The notes under the pieces: generated by a model | The model's database searches: none | Told to the model about the DNA's origin: nothing | The model's input: only the letters and a program-made list of their open reading frames with translations | Assembly (NCBI GenBank): GCA_965212145.1 | Contig: CBDBUY010000009.1 | Coordinates: 682,001-746,000 of the forward strand | Length of the DNA: 64,000 bases | Source of the DNA: JAAEPI01 sp965212145 | GTDB taxonomy: Bacteria > Bacteroidota > Bacteroidia > Cytophagales > Cyclobacteriaceae | Direction of reading: 5' to 3' | Part shown: one piece after another, positions 17,758-26,964 of the stretch | How the letters are laid out: every line of letters begins with the position of its first letter | Numbering within the stretch: position 1 is the first letter of the stretch | Made by a program: the position numbers and the translations under genes

Positions 17758-18804
17758 TTACTTTTTCTCGAAAACCAATCGGGCATGTCCCATGATCTCC
17801 CGCTCGAAACAAACGCGATTGGGTCGTTCTTTCAGTACGGATAGTTGATATCTGAATTCCCGATCGGTTAGGTACTTTGGAATCAGAGAAGCCAGCCATA
17901 GGTATTTCTTCAAGGTAAACTTGTAATACAACTTGGTCCACTCCCGGTTGGTCTGGATGTAATCCTTTCGGCCATCACTGTAGTAGATCTTTTTGAAATA
18001 GGGCTCAGCTACCCGAATGATGTGTTCATGACCGTATGGAATCCACGAATCAGGATTGTGTTTGAGCAAGAGCGCCATGTAATAGGCGTCCGTTCCCTTC
18101 TCAGCGTTGATGTCGATTTCATCAAAGGGCATCATGTTTTTCTCGAAGACCATGCTTTGCATGTAGAAGCGTCCGCCTTGTGGAAGCAGATTAGCCACAT
18201 GCTGAAAGTAGTCATCATACACTTCATCTTGTCGGCCTTCGCGGTAATCCTTAACAGATGAAACGTGTTCAAAACTCCCAAAGGCTGTCACCGCGTCAAA
18301 TACACCGAAATCTTCCGGCTTGATATAGCGAGCATCTCGGAGATGAGCCTCAAGCCCGTTTCTAATGCAGGAGGCCACCTGTCCGTCGGATAAGTTGATG
18401 CCAATGCCTTTGGCCTGTCTTTCATCCCGGAGGTATTTAAGGAATCCACCCCATCCGCATCCCAAATCCAGCACCTTACTGTCTTTTTTGATTCCCAATG
18501 AATCCGCCACAAAATCATATTTCCTACGTTGAGCTTGCTCTAAAGTCATGGAATAATCTCCTTCATAGAGCGCATTGCTGAAATTGGCATTTTCACCGAG
18601 ACTCAAACGGACAAACTTGTCAATGTTGGAATAAGTGAAGTCCATCTCCTTTTTCTTATCCCAGTCCTGACCGTCCTTATCACTGACGCTGGATCCAATC
18701 CACTTGTCTTTGAGGTTTTCTGGATTGATATTTTCTTTTTCGAGGGTAGATTCTTGGATGGCCATGTTGTGCTGGTTTTTTACATACAAAAGCTGAATGC
18801 TCAT
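17758..18804 (-). CDS. cyclopropane-fatty-acid synthase-like SAM methyltransferase
   Basis: 348 residues (ATG 18804; an alternative ATG at 18765). Motif I VLDLGCGWGGFLKYL (near residue 105) is the CFA/mycolic-acid-synthase form of the SAM-binding loop. It is followed by GINLSDGQV, FGSFEHV and a C-terminal WTKLYYKFTL stretch. It probably methylates or cyclopropanates lipid acyl chains using SAM. It is distant from E. coli Cfa, so the exact substrate is open. It is followed directly by a YwbE-family gene. Confidence 0.75.
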   Translation of the reverse strand: MSIQLLYVKNQHNMAIQESTLEKENINPENLKDKWIGSSVSDKDGQDWDKKKEMDFTYSNIDKFVRLSLGENANFSNALYEGDYSMTLEQAQRRKYDFVADSLGIKKDSKVLDLGCGWGGFLKYLRDERQAKGIGINLSDGQVASCIRNGLEAHLRDARYIKPEDFGVFDAVTAFGSFEHVSSVKDYREGRQDEVYDDYFQHVANLLPQGGRFYMQSMVFEKNMMPFDEIDINAEKGTDAYYMALLLKHNPDSWIPYGHEHIIRVAEPYFKKIYYSDGRKDYIQTNREWTKLYYKFTLKKYLWLASLIPKYLTDREFRYQLSVLKERPNRVCFEREIMGHARLVFEKK

Positions 18805-19025
18805 AAAGTTTATAGACCTTAGAAAGCACTCTACTCAAATTACAGGATTTAATTGGCAATTAGATGGAATAATGCAGAATTCAGGGAGAAGTTGTCGTCC
18901 TGAGTTTGACTCTTATCAAAGGGATTTATTGGAATGTATACCTCTCATTGTTCTTACTTAATTACTTCCATGTGCAGAGTGGACTGGTTAAGACAGCCAT
19001 TGATTAAGGCGGCTCAGTAGCGTTA

Positions 19026-19802
19026 TTATATAACAGCTTCTCTCACACATTTCGCAATGAGCTCGGGCATGTTTTTACATCCGGCTTTCGCCAAAATATT
19101 CTTCCGATGCGTCTTGACTGTTTCCTCCGAAATATGAAGATGACCACTGATTTCCAAAGTCGTCAAACCGTCCGCAACATGCCTGATTATTTCGGTTTCC
19201 CTATCAGAAAATGAAAGGCCTGATTTATTGTCTTGGAATTCCGGATTGAAGGGATCGATTCTGCAAAAGGATGGACGTCCATTAATCCCTAGGAATGAGA
19301 TTTTGTTATTGTTGATGCTAAACAAATGACTTACATCCGTGTGAATATTTAGCACATGGGCTATTTTGTCATCTTCATCTGTGGAAAGGGTCAGCGCCTG
19401 ATGAGAGATCATTTTATACTCGTCATCTTTATTCTTGATCCGGATGCTGTAATTGATTTTATATGATGTGATATCCCTTCGATCAATCCGATTATAAAGA
19501 AATTCATGCACCATTTTTTCACACTCTACCGCAAATGCAACATCATCCGGATGAATACCATTGACTATCCTTTCGAAAGAAAAATCCGATGGGGAAATTC
19601 CGAAAAAGTCAGAGACAGACTCATGGACGTAAGAGCACTGGCGAGTAGAAAAATCGACCACATAATAATAATACGGGCCTGGGCAGAAGATGGAGTCCCG
19701 GAGATCCTTAAGCTGCGTGATGTTCAGTCCTGATCGCTGATTCGAAAAGTTTCGTTCAAACGAATTCCATACTTCGTGGATCTCATTGTTTGGTTTTGTC
19801 AT
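19026..19802 (-). CDS. PAS domain / LuxR-type transcriptional regulator
   Basis: 258 residues from ATG 19802 (the open frame extends to a TTG at 19823). An N-terminal PAS-like fold (about 35-170; YYYYVVDFSTRQCSYVHES, then FFGISPSDF) precedes a C-terminal LuxR helix-turn-helix (LSFSDRETEIIRHVADGLTT, then HISEETVKTHRKNILAKAG). There is no receiver domain. It is likely a one-component regulator sensing a small ligand or redox state; targets are unknown. It stands as a single-gene unit. Confidence 0.8.
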   Translation of the reverse strand: MTKPNNEIHEVWNSFERNFSNQRSGLNITQLKDLRDSIFCPGPYYYYVVDFSTRQCSYVHESVSDFFGISPSDFSFERIVNGIHPDDVAFAVECEKMVHEFLYNRIDRRDITSYKINYSIRIKNKDDEYKMISHQALTLSTDEDDKIAHVLNIHTDVSHLFSINNNKISFLGINGRPSFCRIDPFNPEFQDNKSGLSFSDRETEIIRHVADGLTTLEISGHLHISEETVKTHRKNILAKAGCKNMPELIAKCVREAVI

Positions 19803-19930
19803 AGCTGGATCCAATGATAACAATTAATGATCGAACTGATAGGCGCTAAAATTGTTCTTTGACTGCAAGCAAAGGTCGGTTAGAGGGCTGGCGTGAGATA
19901 GTAAACCCAGATGATTGACAGGTCCTTCAA

Positions 19931-20395
19931 TCATCCATTATTGATTTTCAGGAATTCGATCTGTTCCGGCAGTTTTTTCAGCTTTGATTTAAGGGTATCT
20001 GGCTTTAGGTTTAAATCGGGTACCTCCGATAAATCTGCCCATTTAAAGACTAAATGATCCTCGTTCCCACGAAACTCTATGTTTGGTTGCAAGACCTTAT
20101 TCTCAATTAATTCCAAAAGAAAAAAGGTGGCTATCTCATGAAAATGAGTGCCATCTAATTGAAAAAAGTTCTCGGCGAACCAGACAGGTCTGATCACTTT
20201 ACACTTCCAACCAAGTTCTTCCTGGATCTCCCTAACCACGGCCTCATCGGCATTCTCAAAAAACTCCACCCGACCACCCGGCAGGGCCCAGAAGTCATCT
20301 TTCACATCTTTTTGGATTAAAATGCGGTTGTCTTTGATGAGGATGGCCACACTTCTGAAATTGAACTGATTGTTTCCTTTTTGAAATTTGATCAT
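19931..20395 (-). CDS. Nudix hydrolase
   Basis: 154 residues. The Nudix box is complete: GRVEFFENADEAVVREIQEE followed by LGW, fitting GX5EX7REUXEEXGU, at about 42-64. The protein begins with a strand typical of MutT-like sanitising enzymes (FRSVAILIKDNRILIQKD). It hydrolyses a nucleoside diphosphate linked to some moiety; the substrate cannot be predicted. It is convergent with no neighbour and is probably monocistronic. Confidence 0.88.
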   Translation of the reverse strand: MIKFQKGNNQFNFRSVAILIKDNRILIQKDVKDDFWALPGGRVEFFENADEAVVREIQEELGWKCKVIRPVWFAENFFQLDGTHFHEIATFFLLELIENKVLQPNIEFRGNEDHLVFKWADLSEVPDLNLKPDTLKSKLKKLPEQIEFLKINNG

Positions 20396-20513
20396 GATTG
20401 AGTGCTTATGTAGCCTAATTTATCGATTAGACATTTAAGTTGCTGATTTATAGGACTCACACCTCCACTTTGAAAAGAAGTACTTTTACTCCTCAATCAA
20501 AAAACTGATAATC

Positions 20514-21065
20514 ATGCTTAAGAAAATTCTTTTAGGAGTGGGAGTACTTGTGCTCGCATTTGTCCTTTATTCGGTTTACATATTGTTCATAGCCGAACCA
20601 GCCAGTCCCGCAGATAGTGTGACGTATTCTGCTCAGGGAATAGACATTGCCGTCGATTACAGTCGACCATATAAGAAAGATCGCGTCCTTTTCGGGTCTG
20701 AAGAAGATGGAGCTTTGCAGCCATTTGGTCAATACTGGAGATTAGGTGCCAATGCAGCTACTGAAATCTCTGTCAGTAAAGACGTGATGTTTGGAACTGA
20801 GCCATTAGAGGCCGGCCGTTACAGAATGTACGCCGTACCTGGAAAAGACGCCTTCAAGATTGTTCTTAATAGCGAGCTTGACGTATTCTTCGGTATTGCG
20901 GAGGCAGATCCTGATTTAGATATTCTTTCTGTGGATGCACCTGTCACAATGAAGGATGAGAGCACAGAGCAATTCACCATTAGTTTCACGAGTGATTCCA
21001 CAGCCATCCAGATGAATTTCGATTGGGGTAACACTTCATGGAGCGTGCCGATCTCTAATCAATAG
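20514..21065 (+). CDS. DUF2911 domain exported protein
   Basis: 183 residues. An N-terminal hydrophobic segment (about 5-25) acts as signal anchor, followed by a DUF2911 domain. It carries the characteristic DYSRPYKKDR..FG, WRLGANAATEI and AGRYRMYAVPG motifs, and ends in a FDWGNTSWSVPI strand. The domain is common in Bacteroidota exported proteins; its function is unknown. It is cotranscribed with the amidohydrolase 6 bases downstream. Confidence 0.85.
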   Translation: MLKKILLGVGVLVLAFVLYSVYILFIAEPASPADSVTYSAQGIDIAVDYSRPYKKDRVLFGSEEDGALQPFGQYWRLGANAATEISVSKDVMFGTEPLEAGRYRMYAVPGKDAFKIVLNSELDVFFGIAEADPDLDILSVDAPVTMKDESTEQFTISFTSDSTAIQMNFDWGNTSWSVPISNQ

Positions 21066-21071
21066 ACCGAC

Positions 21072-22199
21072 ATGAAAAAATGGGTTCTTATTGCTCTATC
21101 CATTCTGATATTCCTGGGACTGACCTATTGGATTATTGGTAAGATTCAATACCGATTGAATGTAATGGATGTGGAGGAATATGAGCCCATTTCTACCTTA
21201 GTAGTTCCGGAAACCAAGCTCACAAAAGCGAAATTCCCCTTCATTGATGTGCACAATCATCAATGGACTATGCCCATCCAAAACCTTGACAAACTTGTCG
21301 TGGAGATGGATTCACTTAACATGGGAGTGATGGTGAATCTTAGCGGGTTCCGCGGAAAATATCTCGAGTGGTCTCTTGACAATGTCAACGAAAAGTATGG
21401 AAACCGATTTGCCCTATTTCTGAATATCAATTTCGAGAATCTCGATGATGAAGGTTGGCCGGAAGAACCCTTGCGAATGCTCGATGAAGCCGTTGAGCAT
21501 GGAGTAAAGGGGTTAAAGATTTATAAAGGACTTGGTCTTACTGACAAAGACAATGATGGTAATCGCATCGCGATTGATGATGAGCGGTTAGACCCAATCT
21601 GGGCAAAATGCGGCGAATTGGGTATCCCAATTTTGATTCACTCGGGAGAACCTAATTCCTTTTGGAAACCAAAGGACAAGAATAACGAGCGATGGCTGGA
21701 GCTGAAGCAATATCCGAGTCGCTACCGTGATCCTGAGAAACTTCCGTCCTTTGAGGAAATTATGGCTGAGCAGCATGCCGTTTTTAGAAAACATCCCAAT
21801 ACGACATTTATCAACGCCCATCTAGGCTGGTTTGGGAATGACTTGGCTCGCTTAGGACAGCTGTTTAATGAAATGCCAAATGTTTATACAGAATTAGGGG
21901 CCGTCATAGCAGAACTAGGTCGCCAACCGAGATTCGCCAGAGCTTGGATGATTCAATATCAAGATCAAGTGATGATGGGGAAGGACACTTACAGACAGGA
22001 GGAATATTATACGTATTTCAGAATTCTTGAAACGGCCGATGAGTATTTCGACTATTACCGAAAACGCCATGCCCACTGGAAAATGTATGGGTTGGACTTG
22101 CCTGACTCAGTCCTCAAAAAAGTGTATTATCAGAATGCGTTGAAAGTTATTCCCGGACTGGATGCGAGTTTGTTTGAACCAATCACGGGTTCGAAATAA
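21072..22199 (+). CDS. amidohydrolase family protein, membrane-anchored
   Basis: 375 residues. One N-terminal transmembrane helix (about 5-25) is followed by an amidohydrolase_2-type TIM barrel: IDVHNHQW (metal-binding HxH, near 58), ILIHSGEPN (near 190) and INAHLGWFG (near 250). The family includes decarboxylases and lactonases of aromatic or sugar acids; the substrate is unknown. Being anchored on the outside makes a periplasmic role likely. Its last 17 bases overlap the convergent ywbE-like gene. Confidence 0.8.
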   Translation: MKKWVLIALSILIFLGLTYWIIGKIQYRLNVMDVEEYEPISTLVVPETKLTKAKFPFIDVHNHQWTMPIQNLDKLVVEMDSLNMGVMVNLSGFRGKYLEWSLDNVNEKYGNRFALFLNINFENLDDEGWPEEPLRMLDEAVEHGVKGLKIYKGLGLTDKDNDGNRIAIDDERLDPIWAKCGELGIPILIHSGEPNSFWKPKDKNNERWLELKQYPSRYRDPEKLPSFEEIMAEQHAVFRKHPNTTFINAHLGWFGNDLARLGQLFNEMPNVYTELGAVIAELGRQPRFARAWMIQYQDQVMMGKDTYRQEEYYTYFRILETADEYFDYYRKRHAHWKMYGLDLPDSVLKKVYYQNALKVIPGLDASLFEPITGSK

Positions 22200-22383
22200 T
22201 TTCCTTAACCCGCCCCACAATTCCATCCTCCAACATTACCTTGATGCCATGCGGGTGGGTAGGAGACTTGGTGAGAATCCGTTTGACAATTCCCTCGGTG
22301 AGCTCTCCAGATCGTTGGTAGTGCTTTTGAACTACTCTTACCTCTGATCCTATGTCGATATTGCTTCTCGTGTTGCCGTCCAT
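22183..22383 (-). CDS. YwbE family protein, copy 2
   Basis: 66 residues, ATG start. It keeps the canonical N-terminus (MDGNTRSNIDIGSEV) and the family core QRSGELTEGIVKRILT, KSPTHPHGIKV and LEDGIVGRVKEI. It is closer to the family consensus than copy 1 at 17559-17756, with which it shares long identical DNA stretches. It is probably cotranscribed with the upstream hydroxylase gene (7 bases apart), and its 3' end is antisense to the last codons of the amidohydrolase. Confidence 0.85.
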   Translation of the reverse strand: MDGNTRSNIDIGSEVRVVQKHYQRSGELTEGIVKRILTKSPTHPHGIKVMLEDGIVGRVKEIISNP

Positions 22384-22390
22384 TCAGTTC

Positions 22391-23263
22391 CTACTTCTGA
22401 CCCTTCTTAAATCCATACGTGATTTGGCTGAAGAATTTCTTTGGGAATTTGTCATCTCCTGGAAAGCCGATTTCTATAGTTCCGCTATCCTCGGGTATGT
22501 AATTGGTTTTGAAAATGTAGTCCCACAAGCTCAGACTGATTCCGTAGTTGACTCCATTTTTCCCGTCCGGTAGCACTGAAGCATGATGGTATAAATGCAT
22601 CACAGGGTTGTTGAAAATATACTTCAATGGCCCCCAGGTGATTTTCACGTTTGCGTGATTCAAGTGCCCAATGGTGATGGCTAAAAAATGGACAAGATAG
22701 GCGTGCTCTGGTTGGAACCCTCCCAATATCATCACTCCAATAGTCTTTAATGGCTTGTAAAAAATATTCTCCATCCAGTGGTACCTGAGGTGGGCAGCAA
22801 ACCCCATTTCTTTTACGCTATGATGGACTTTATGGAATTTCCAAAGGAATGGATACCTGTGCAGGAGAACATGTGTGAACCATTGCACAAAATCCAATAC
22901 CACGAAAAACACTACCAATTGAAGCCAAAGTGGCCACCCGGACATGTCTACTATGGAGAGGCTTTTAGCGGTTATGTTGACTTCTGCGAATAGCAGCCCG
23001 AGTATTTTGTAAATACCACTTACGGCGATGGTGAAGATGAAGAAATTGAAGAACATATAGAATCCATCCATCCAGAAATCCTTCCTGAAAATGGATTGAT
23101 TTTTTCTCCATGGGAACGCGATTTCTAACCCCCAAACAAACAGGGATATCACGATAAGTGCCCAGAAGAAATTCTGATGCCACGCAACATCAAAAGTGAT
23201 CTGCTTACCATACCACCGCATGGTTCCAGTGGCCGTTTTAATTAATGCATCCAGGTAATCCAT
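22391..23263 (-). CDS. sterol desaturase / fatty-acid hydroxylase family protein
   Basis: 290 residues with four to five transmembrane helices and the histidine clusters of the membrane di-iron family: HVLLHRYPFLWKFHKVHHS (about 130-150) and HLYHHASVLP (about 225-234). The predicted reaction is O2-dependent hydroxylation or desaturation of a lipid; bacterial members act on fatty acids, carotenoids or aminolipids. It follows the sulfite dehydrogenase cluster by 3 bases, which suggests shared transcription but not an obvious shared pathway. Confidence 0.85.
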   Translation of the reverse strand: MDYLDALIKTATGTMRWYGKQITFDVAWHQNFFWALIVISLFVWGLEIAFPWRKNQSIFRKDFWMDGFYMFFNFFIFTIAVSGIYKILGLLFAEVNITAKSLSIVDMSGWPLWLQLVVFFVVLDFVQWFTHVLLHRYPFLWKFHKVHHSVKEMGFAAHLRYHWMENIFYKPLKTIGVMILGGFQPEHAYLVHFLAITIGHLNHANVKITWGPLKYIFNNPVMHLYHHASVLPDGKNGVNYGISLSLWDYIFKTNYIPEDSGTIEIGFPGDDKFPKKFFSQITYGFKKGQK

Positions 23264-23266
23264 TCT

Positions 23267-24205
23267 TTAATTCGAATCTGTAGTTAGCGGATCTTTGACA
23301 AAATTGAGCTCATCGAAATGGCTCCACTCTGTCCACGAACCATCATAGTTTTTCACATTCTTATATCCTAACAATTGTGTCAGCACAAAAGTTGTATGTG
23401 CCGAACGAACGCCGCTGTGGCAATACACCACGATTTGATCTTCTTTCGTGAGATTATGTGCTTCATATAACGCAGCTAATTCTTCAATGGATTTGAATTT
23501 TTTGTTGCGGTTATAATCAACTGACTCTGCCCAGTCTTGATGAATGCTGTTAGGAATTCTACCCGCCTTGGCGGCCCCCTTCTTTTGCATTTCACCTGCG
23601 TATTCTTTTGTACTTCTTGTATCTATTAGGATGGATCGGGAAGGATCTAAATCCAATATTTCCTCTTTTGAAATGTAGTAACGCCTCGATGAAGCCACAG
23701 GCAGGCTGAAGGCAGTAGGGCTTACATTGGTCGATTCAATCGTGGTAGAACCCTGCTCATCTATCCAAGTGCTAAAACCTCCATGAAGCATTTTCACATT
23801 GGTGAAATCATAATTCTGCAATACCCACCAAAGCCGTGCTGCATCGCAAAGTCCATTGTCATCATAAATCACAACCATGTCGTTATTTTGGATGCCAAAG
23901 CGGCTAAACAATGCTTCAATTTGCGTGGACCCGGCCATCATGCCCCCATAGGGATACGTGGCATCTTCAATGTCAGGCCTCCACAGGTGATGCGCACCTG
24001 TAATGTGTCCCTGGTCGTAGAATTCCTTTTTTCTGAAATCAATGACCTGAACGTTGGGTTCATTTATCAGTTCCTTTAAATCCTCCACCTCGATCAGATA
24101 CTTGGATTTGATTTCATTTCCTGATTCATCTTGATTTTCAGATACTTTTGGCTGACAAGAGGAAAAAAGCAATACCAAAAGCGCTATGTTATTCTTCCAA
24201 TTCAT
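23267..24205 (-). CDS. sulfurtransferase lipoprotein, two rhodanese domains
   Basis: 312 residues. The lipoprotein signal (IALLVLLFSSCQP) predicts a membrane-tethered exported protein. Two rhodanese domains follow. The N-terminal one (about 35-150) has VVIYDDNGLCDAARLWW in place of an active loop and looks structural. The C-terminal one ends in VVYCHSGVRSAHT with the catalytic Cys near 262. This is the thiosulfate/3-mercaptopyruvate sulfurtransferase layout. It overlaps the cytochrome c gene by 17 bases, implying joint work with sulfite dehydrogenase on periplasmic sulfur compounds. Confidence 0.85.
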   Translation of the reverse strand: MNWKNNIALLVLLFSSCQPKVSENQDESGNEIKSKYLIEVEDLKELINEPNVQVIDFRKKEFYDQGHITGAHHLWRPDIEDATYPYGGMMAGSTQIEALFSRFGIQNNDMVVIYDDNGLCDAARLWWVLQNYDFTNVKMLHGGFSTWIDEQGSTTIESTNVSPTAFSLPVASSRRYYISKEEILDLDPSRSILIDTRSTKEYAGEMQKKGAAKAGRIPNSIHQDWAESVDYNRNKKFKSIEELAALYEAHNLTKEDQIVVYCHSGVRSAHTTFVLTQLLGYKNVKNYDGSWTEWSHFDELNFVKDPLTTDSN

Positions 24206-24656
24206 ACCATTCTATTCCGGTTAAATTTTCTCTTCGGCCTTTTCTCTTCACAGGATAATAAGTTGTTAGGTATTTGACGATGACTGCTTGATTTTCGCCT
24301 AAGTCTCCCAGATTTTGAGTCTCCTGCATCCACCTTATAGTGGCATTCCATCGCTCGGCACTCATGCGATTTTGGATCACCAATTTGGAGGAGTGGCAAC
24401 TTGTGCAATTGTTTACAACAGTCATCAATCCTTCACCCTCAATGAGTCCTGTTCTTACATGAATGCCGTTTTCGATCCGATTGGGATCGTCATTGACTGG
24501 AATTGGTTGATTAACCACCTTTTCCTTTGGGAAAAATGAAAACCCAGGATTTACCGATTGGATAAAGAGCCACGCGAAGGTGCCTGTGATCAGGATCAGT
24601 GTCAAAACACTCAACCGAAGCGCCTTAATTAGTTTGTCAATGAATTTCGCGGACAT
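24189..24656 (-). CDS. monoheme cytochrome c, probable sulfite dehydrogenase subunit
   Basis: 155 residues. An N-terminal anchor (about 15-35) precedes one heme site, NNCTSCHSSKLV (near 85), and a downstream RMSAERWNATIRWM segment that supplies the Met ligand region. This resembles the SorB-type cytochrome that takes electrons from sulfite dehydrogenase. The start overlaps the enzyme gene stop by one base (TAATG), consistent with 1:1 production. A terminal oxidase is the likely electron acceptor. Confidence 0.8.
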   Translation of the reverse strand: MSAKFIDKLIKALRLSVLTLILITGTFAWLFIQSVNPGFSFFPKEKVVNQPIPVNDDPNRIENGIHVRTGLIEGEGLMTVVNNCTSCHSSKLVIQNRMSAERWNATIRWMQETQNLGDLGENQAVIVKYLTTYYPVKRKGRRENLTGIEWYELEE

Positions 24657-25876
24657 TACTTGACTTTTACGGCTATCCTATGACAGGCATTGTTGAGATA
24701 TCCTTTAGGATTCCAGCCTGGAACGAGCATCGACTGAGCCAATCCCTGACGGTCAGTCGCTCTTGCCCAAACTTCATAGTAACCATTCTGAGGGAAGGAA
24801 ACCTGAGCTGAAAAGTGCTGCCAGGCCAATCTGTTGACGGGCTTTTCGAGCTTGCATTTTTTCCAAGTAGATCCAAAATCGATGGAGTATTCTACTTCGG
24901 AAACTTCCATTTCACCGGCCCAGGCATGTCCTCGAATATTTAAAGTCTTTCCTTCGGCGATCATCGCACCGGATTTCGGATAGGTGATAAGTGACTTTAC
25001 CGGCATGGACTCGATGATGCACATATCTTCATCCGCGACTTTTTCACCGGGAGCCACGGGCTCGCATGGCGTGCGGTACGCTGATCCCGTCATTTTGGTG
25101 CCGTCATGCACTTTATTCCTAATGCTAATTCTATTCACCCACTTGCCTGAAACTGATGCCGGCCAACCGCCTGCCACTAACCTCAGTGGATAGCCATGGG
25201 CCAGGGGAATGTCTTCACCATTCATCTGAAAGGCCAAGAGGGTTTCGTCCTGCATGGCTTTTGGAATAGGACAACCTCTGGAGATTGGTTCTTTATCTCG
25301 GTCTCTGCTCAGGTGAAGGTCCACTGCATGGTAGCCAATATATACGGCATCACTTTTTATGCCGGCATCTTCTAGCACATCTCTGAGACGAACGCCTGTC
25401 CATCTAGCACAGGACACGGCTCCCACGGTCCATTGGTTGCCGCTGGCAGGTGGGTCGTATTCGCTTCTGCCATTGCCACCACATTCGAGGGTTAGCTGAT
25501 AGGTATGCTGAGTGAATTTGGATTTGAGTTCTTTGAGGGTGTAAGTCTTTTTCTTACCAACGGATTCTCCATCAATAGTCAAGGTCCAATTCTCCGCATC
25601 TATATTTTCAGGAACTAGTCCGTTGTTTCGGATGAACATGTGCTCATTGGGCGTTATGGCATCATCCAGCAGGTGAGCCTGTGCCTCGATGTTCCATGGA
25701 TTGTCATTGAGCACCACCATTTCTTTGCTCTTATTGAACATTTTGAAAGGGTCATTTTGGCTAAGTGCCAACGGACTGTATCCTTTCGGCATAGATGCTC
25801 CAAAAACTATATCGGTCCCGATAACAGCTGCAAATGCGCTCAGGGCTCCTTTGGTTACAAATTCTCGTCTTTTCAC
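24656..25876 (-). CDS. molybdopterin-dependent sulfite dehydrogenase (SorA/SoxC-like)
   Basis: 406 residues with GTG start. A Tat signal (MKRREFVTKGALSAFAAVIG) shows export in folded form. The Moco domain has TLECGGNGRSEYDPP, the sulfite-oxidase cysteine ligand region, and GCPIPKAM and LVAGGWPASVSGKW loops. A C-terminal Mo-co dimerisation domain (about 285-400; IRGHAWAGEMEVSEVEYS) follows. Together with the downstream cytochrome c it would oxidise sulfite to sulfate in the periplasm. SoxC, which needs SoxD, is the alternative, but no other sox gene is here. Confidence 0.85.
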   Translation of the reverse strand: MKRREFVTKGALSAFAAVIGTDIVFGASMPKGYSPLALSQNDPFKMFNKSKEMVVLNDNPWNIEAQAHLLDDAITPNEHMFIRNNGLVPENIDAENWTLTIDGESVGKKKTYTLKELKSKFTQHTYQLTLECGGNGRSEYDPPASGNQWTVGAVSCARWTGVRLRDVLEDAGIKSDAVYIGYHAVDLHLSRDRDKEPISRGCPIPKAMQDETLLAFQMNGEDIPLAHGYPLRLVAGGWPASVSGKWVNRISIRNKVHDGTKMTGSAYRTPCEPVAPGEKVADEDMCIIESMPVKSLITYPKSGAMIAEGKTLNIRGHAWAGEMEVSEVEYSIDFGSTWKKCKLEKPVNRLAWQHFSAQVSFPQNGYYEVWARATDRQGLAQSMLVPGWNPKGYLNNACHRIAVKVK

Positions 25877-25983
25877 AAGAGTAATTTATGAATTTACACA
25901 GGCTGGTTCGGGACAATTTAAGAGGAAAGCACGGTATCAAGTGTAACATGAGTTACCAAGGTGTGTATCCTGCTTTTAAACAG

Positions 25984-26041
25984 GATAAATAAGAAGCGGT
26001 TTTGAAAATGGAGGTCAACAATGTCATTAACATATTATTAG
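25984..26041 (+). repeat. 57-bp upstream element, copy a
   Basis: This stretch (starting GATAAATAAGAAGCGG and ending AACATATTATTAG) matches 28146-28202 over its whole length, with strongest identity at both ends. It lies between the divergent sulfite dehydrogenase and DUF3108-like genes. Both copies sit just upstream of a minus-strand gene in the same orientation. It may be a regulatory element or a small dispersed repeat. Nothing else is seen in the 261-base gap. Confidence 0.55.
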
Positions 26042-26137
26042 TCCAACTGCATGGTTTGAGTTTTTACAAACCTTCCATGTCCAGCTTGGGGTTTTCACGT
26101 TAAGATTGTTACAATAAAGTCACCAATCTGTGTAATC

Positions 26138-26887
26138 ATGAAAACATTTTTAGCTGCACTTTTAATTATTCTGGGTACTCGTTCTTTGGCTCAAGATACC
26201 CTTAAGATTACCACGAAATCCAATGTTTCACGTTCCATTTCTGCTTACACTACGCTGTGGTCTCAGAAGGTAACCGAGCCCGACGGCACAGTGCGTAGAG
26301 GAAATAACACCATCCGAGACAGTGTGTACGTTGTTGAAGACGAAGGATTAGAATCCTTGGTGAAGGAGGTCAAGTGGCTCGGAACAAATAATTCTTGGTT
26401 TATCAGAACTGATAAATTGAATCCTCAAAACTTTGCTCCAAGAAGTGTGGACGTGAGGTGGAATCCGAGCTATGTTCAACACACAGACTTTGAGGAAAGT
26501 TTGGTCTCAGGAGCGACCTTATCCGATCCTTTAAAGGTCACCAAACTTTCATTGGTTCCTTACCGAAACACTGGATTTGCCTGGGCGTCAGATGGGGGGC
26601 CTCTGATCGGCTTGAAAATTCCTGATGTTCCCTACTTCATTCTCGAAACCGTATCCGGTTATCCAGACCAGCCTGTACAAAGTGAAAAGTTCTTTGAAAT
26701 CGTGGGTAGAGAAAAAATCGTTGTGAACAAATTGGGAGAACAAATTGCGTTGCACCTGGTTAATCGTTCAAGCAATCTGGTGAGTCATTATTGGCTGGTA
26801 GATAAAAAACCATATCTCGTGAAAGTGCTTTTCGAACAAAACACTGGCCAAAAGACTGAGTGGGTAATTGAATCATTAAGTAATTGA
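26138..26887 (+). CDS. secreted hypothetical protein (DUF3108-like)
   Basis: 249 residues. The signal peptide (MKTFLAALLIILGTRSLAQ, cleaved after AQ) precedes an all-beta domain with a late YWLVDKKPYLVKVLF strand pair, a pattern seen in Bacteroidota proteins annotated as DUF3108-like. No catalytic residues are apparent. It is followed by a lipoprotein gene after 77 bases. Function unknown. Confidence 0.6.
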   Translation: MKTFLAALLIILGTRSLAQDTLKITTKSNVSRSISAYTTLWSQKVTEPDGTVRRGNNTIRDSVYVVEDEGLESLVKEVKWLGTNNSWFIRTDKLNPQNFAPRSVDVRWNPSYVQHTDFEESLVSGATLSDPLKVTKLSLVPYRNTGFAWASDGGPLIGLKIPDVPYFILETVSGYPDQPVQSEKFFEIVGREKIVVNKLGEQIALHLVNRSSNLVSHYWLVDKKPYLVKVLFEQNTGQKTEWVIESLSN

Positions 26888-26964
26888 GTTTTTGATGGGG
26901 AGTGAACACTGAAGAAACCCTTTTTCGGTATATCCGTCTTGATAACTTCAACATTGACCTTCTC

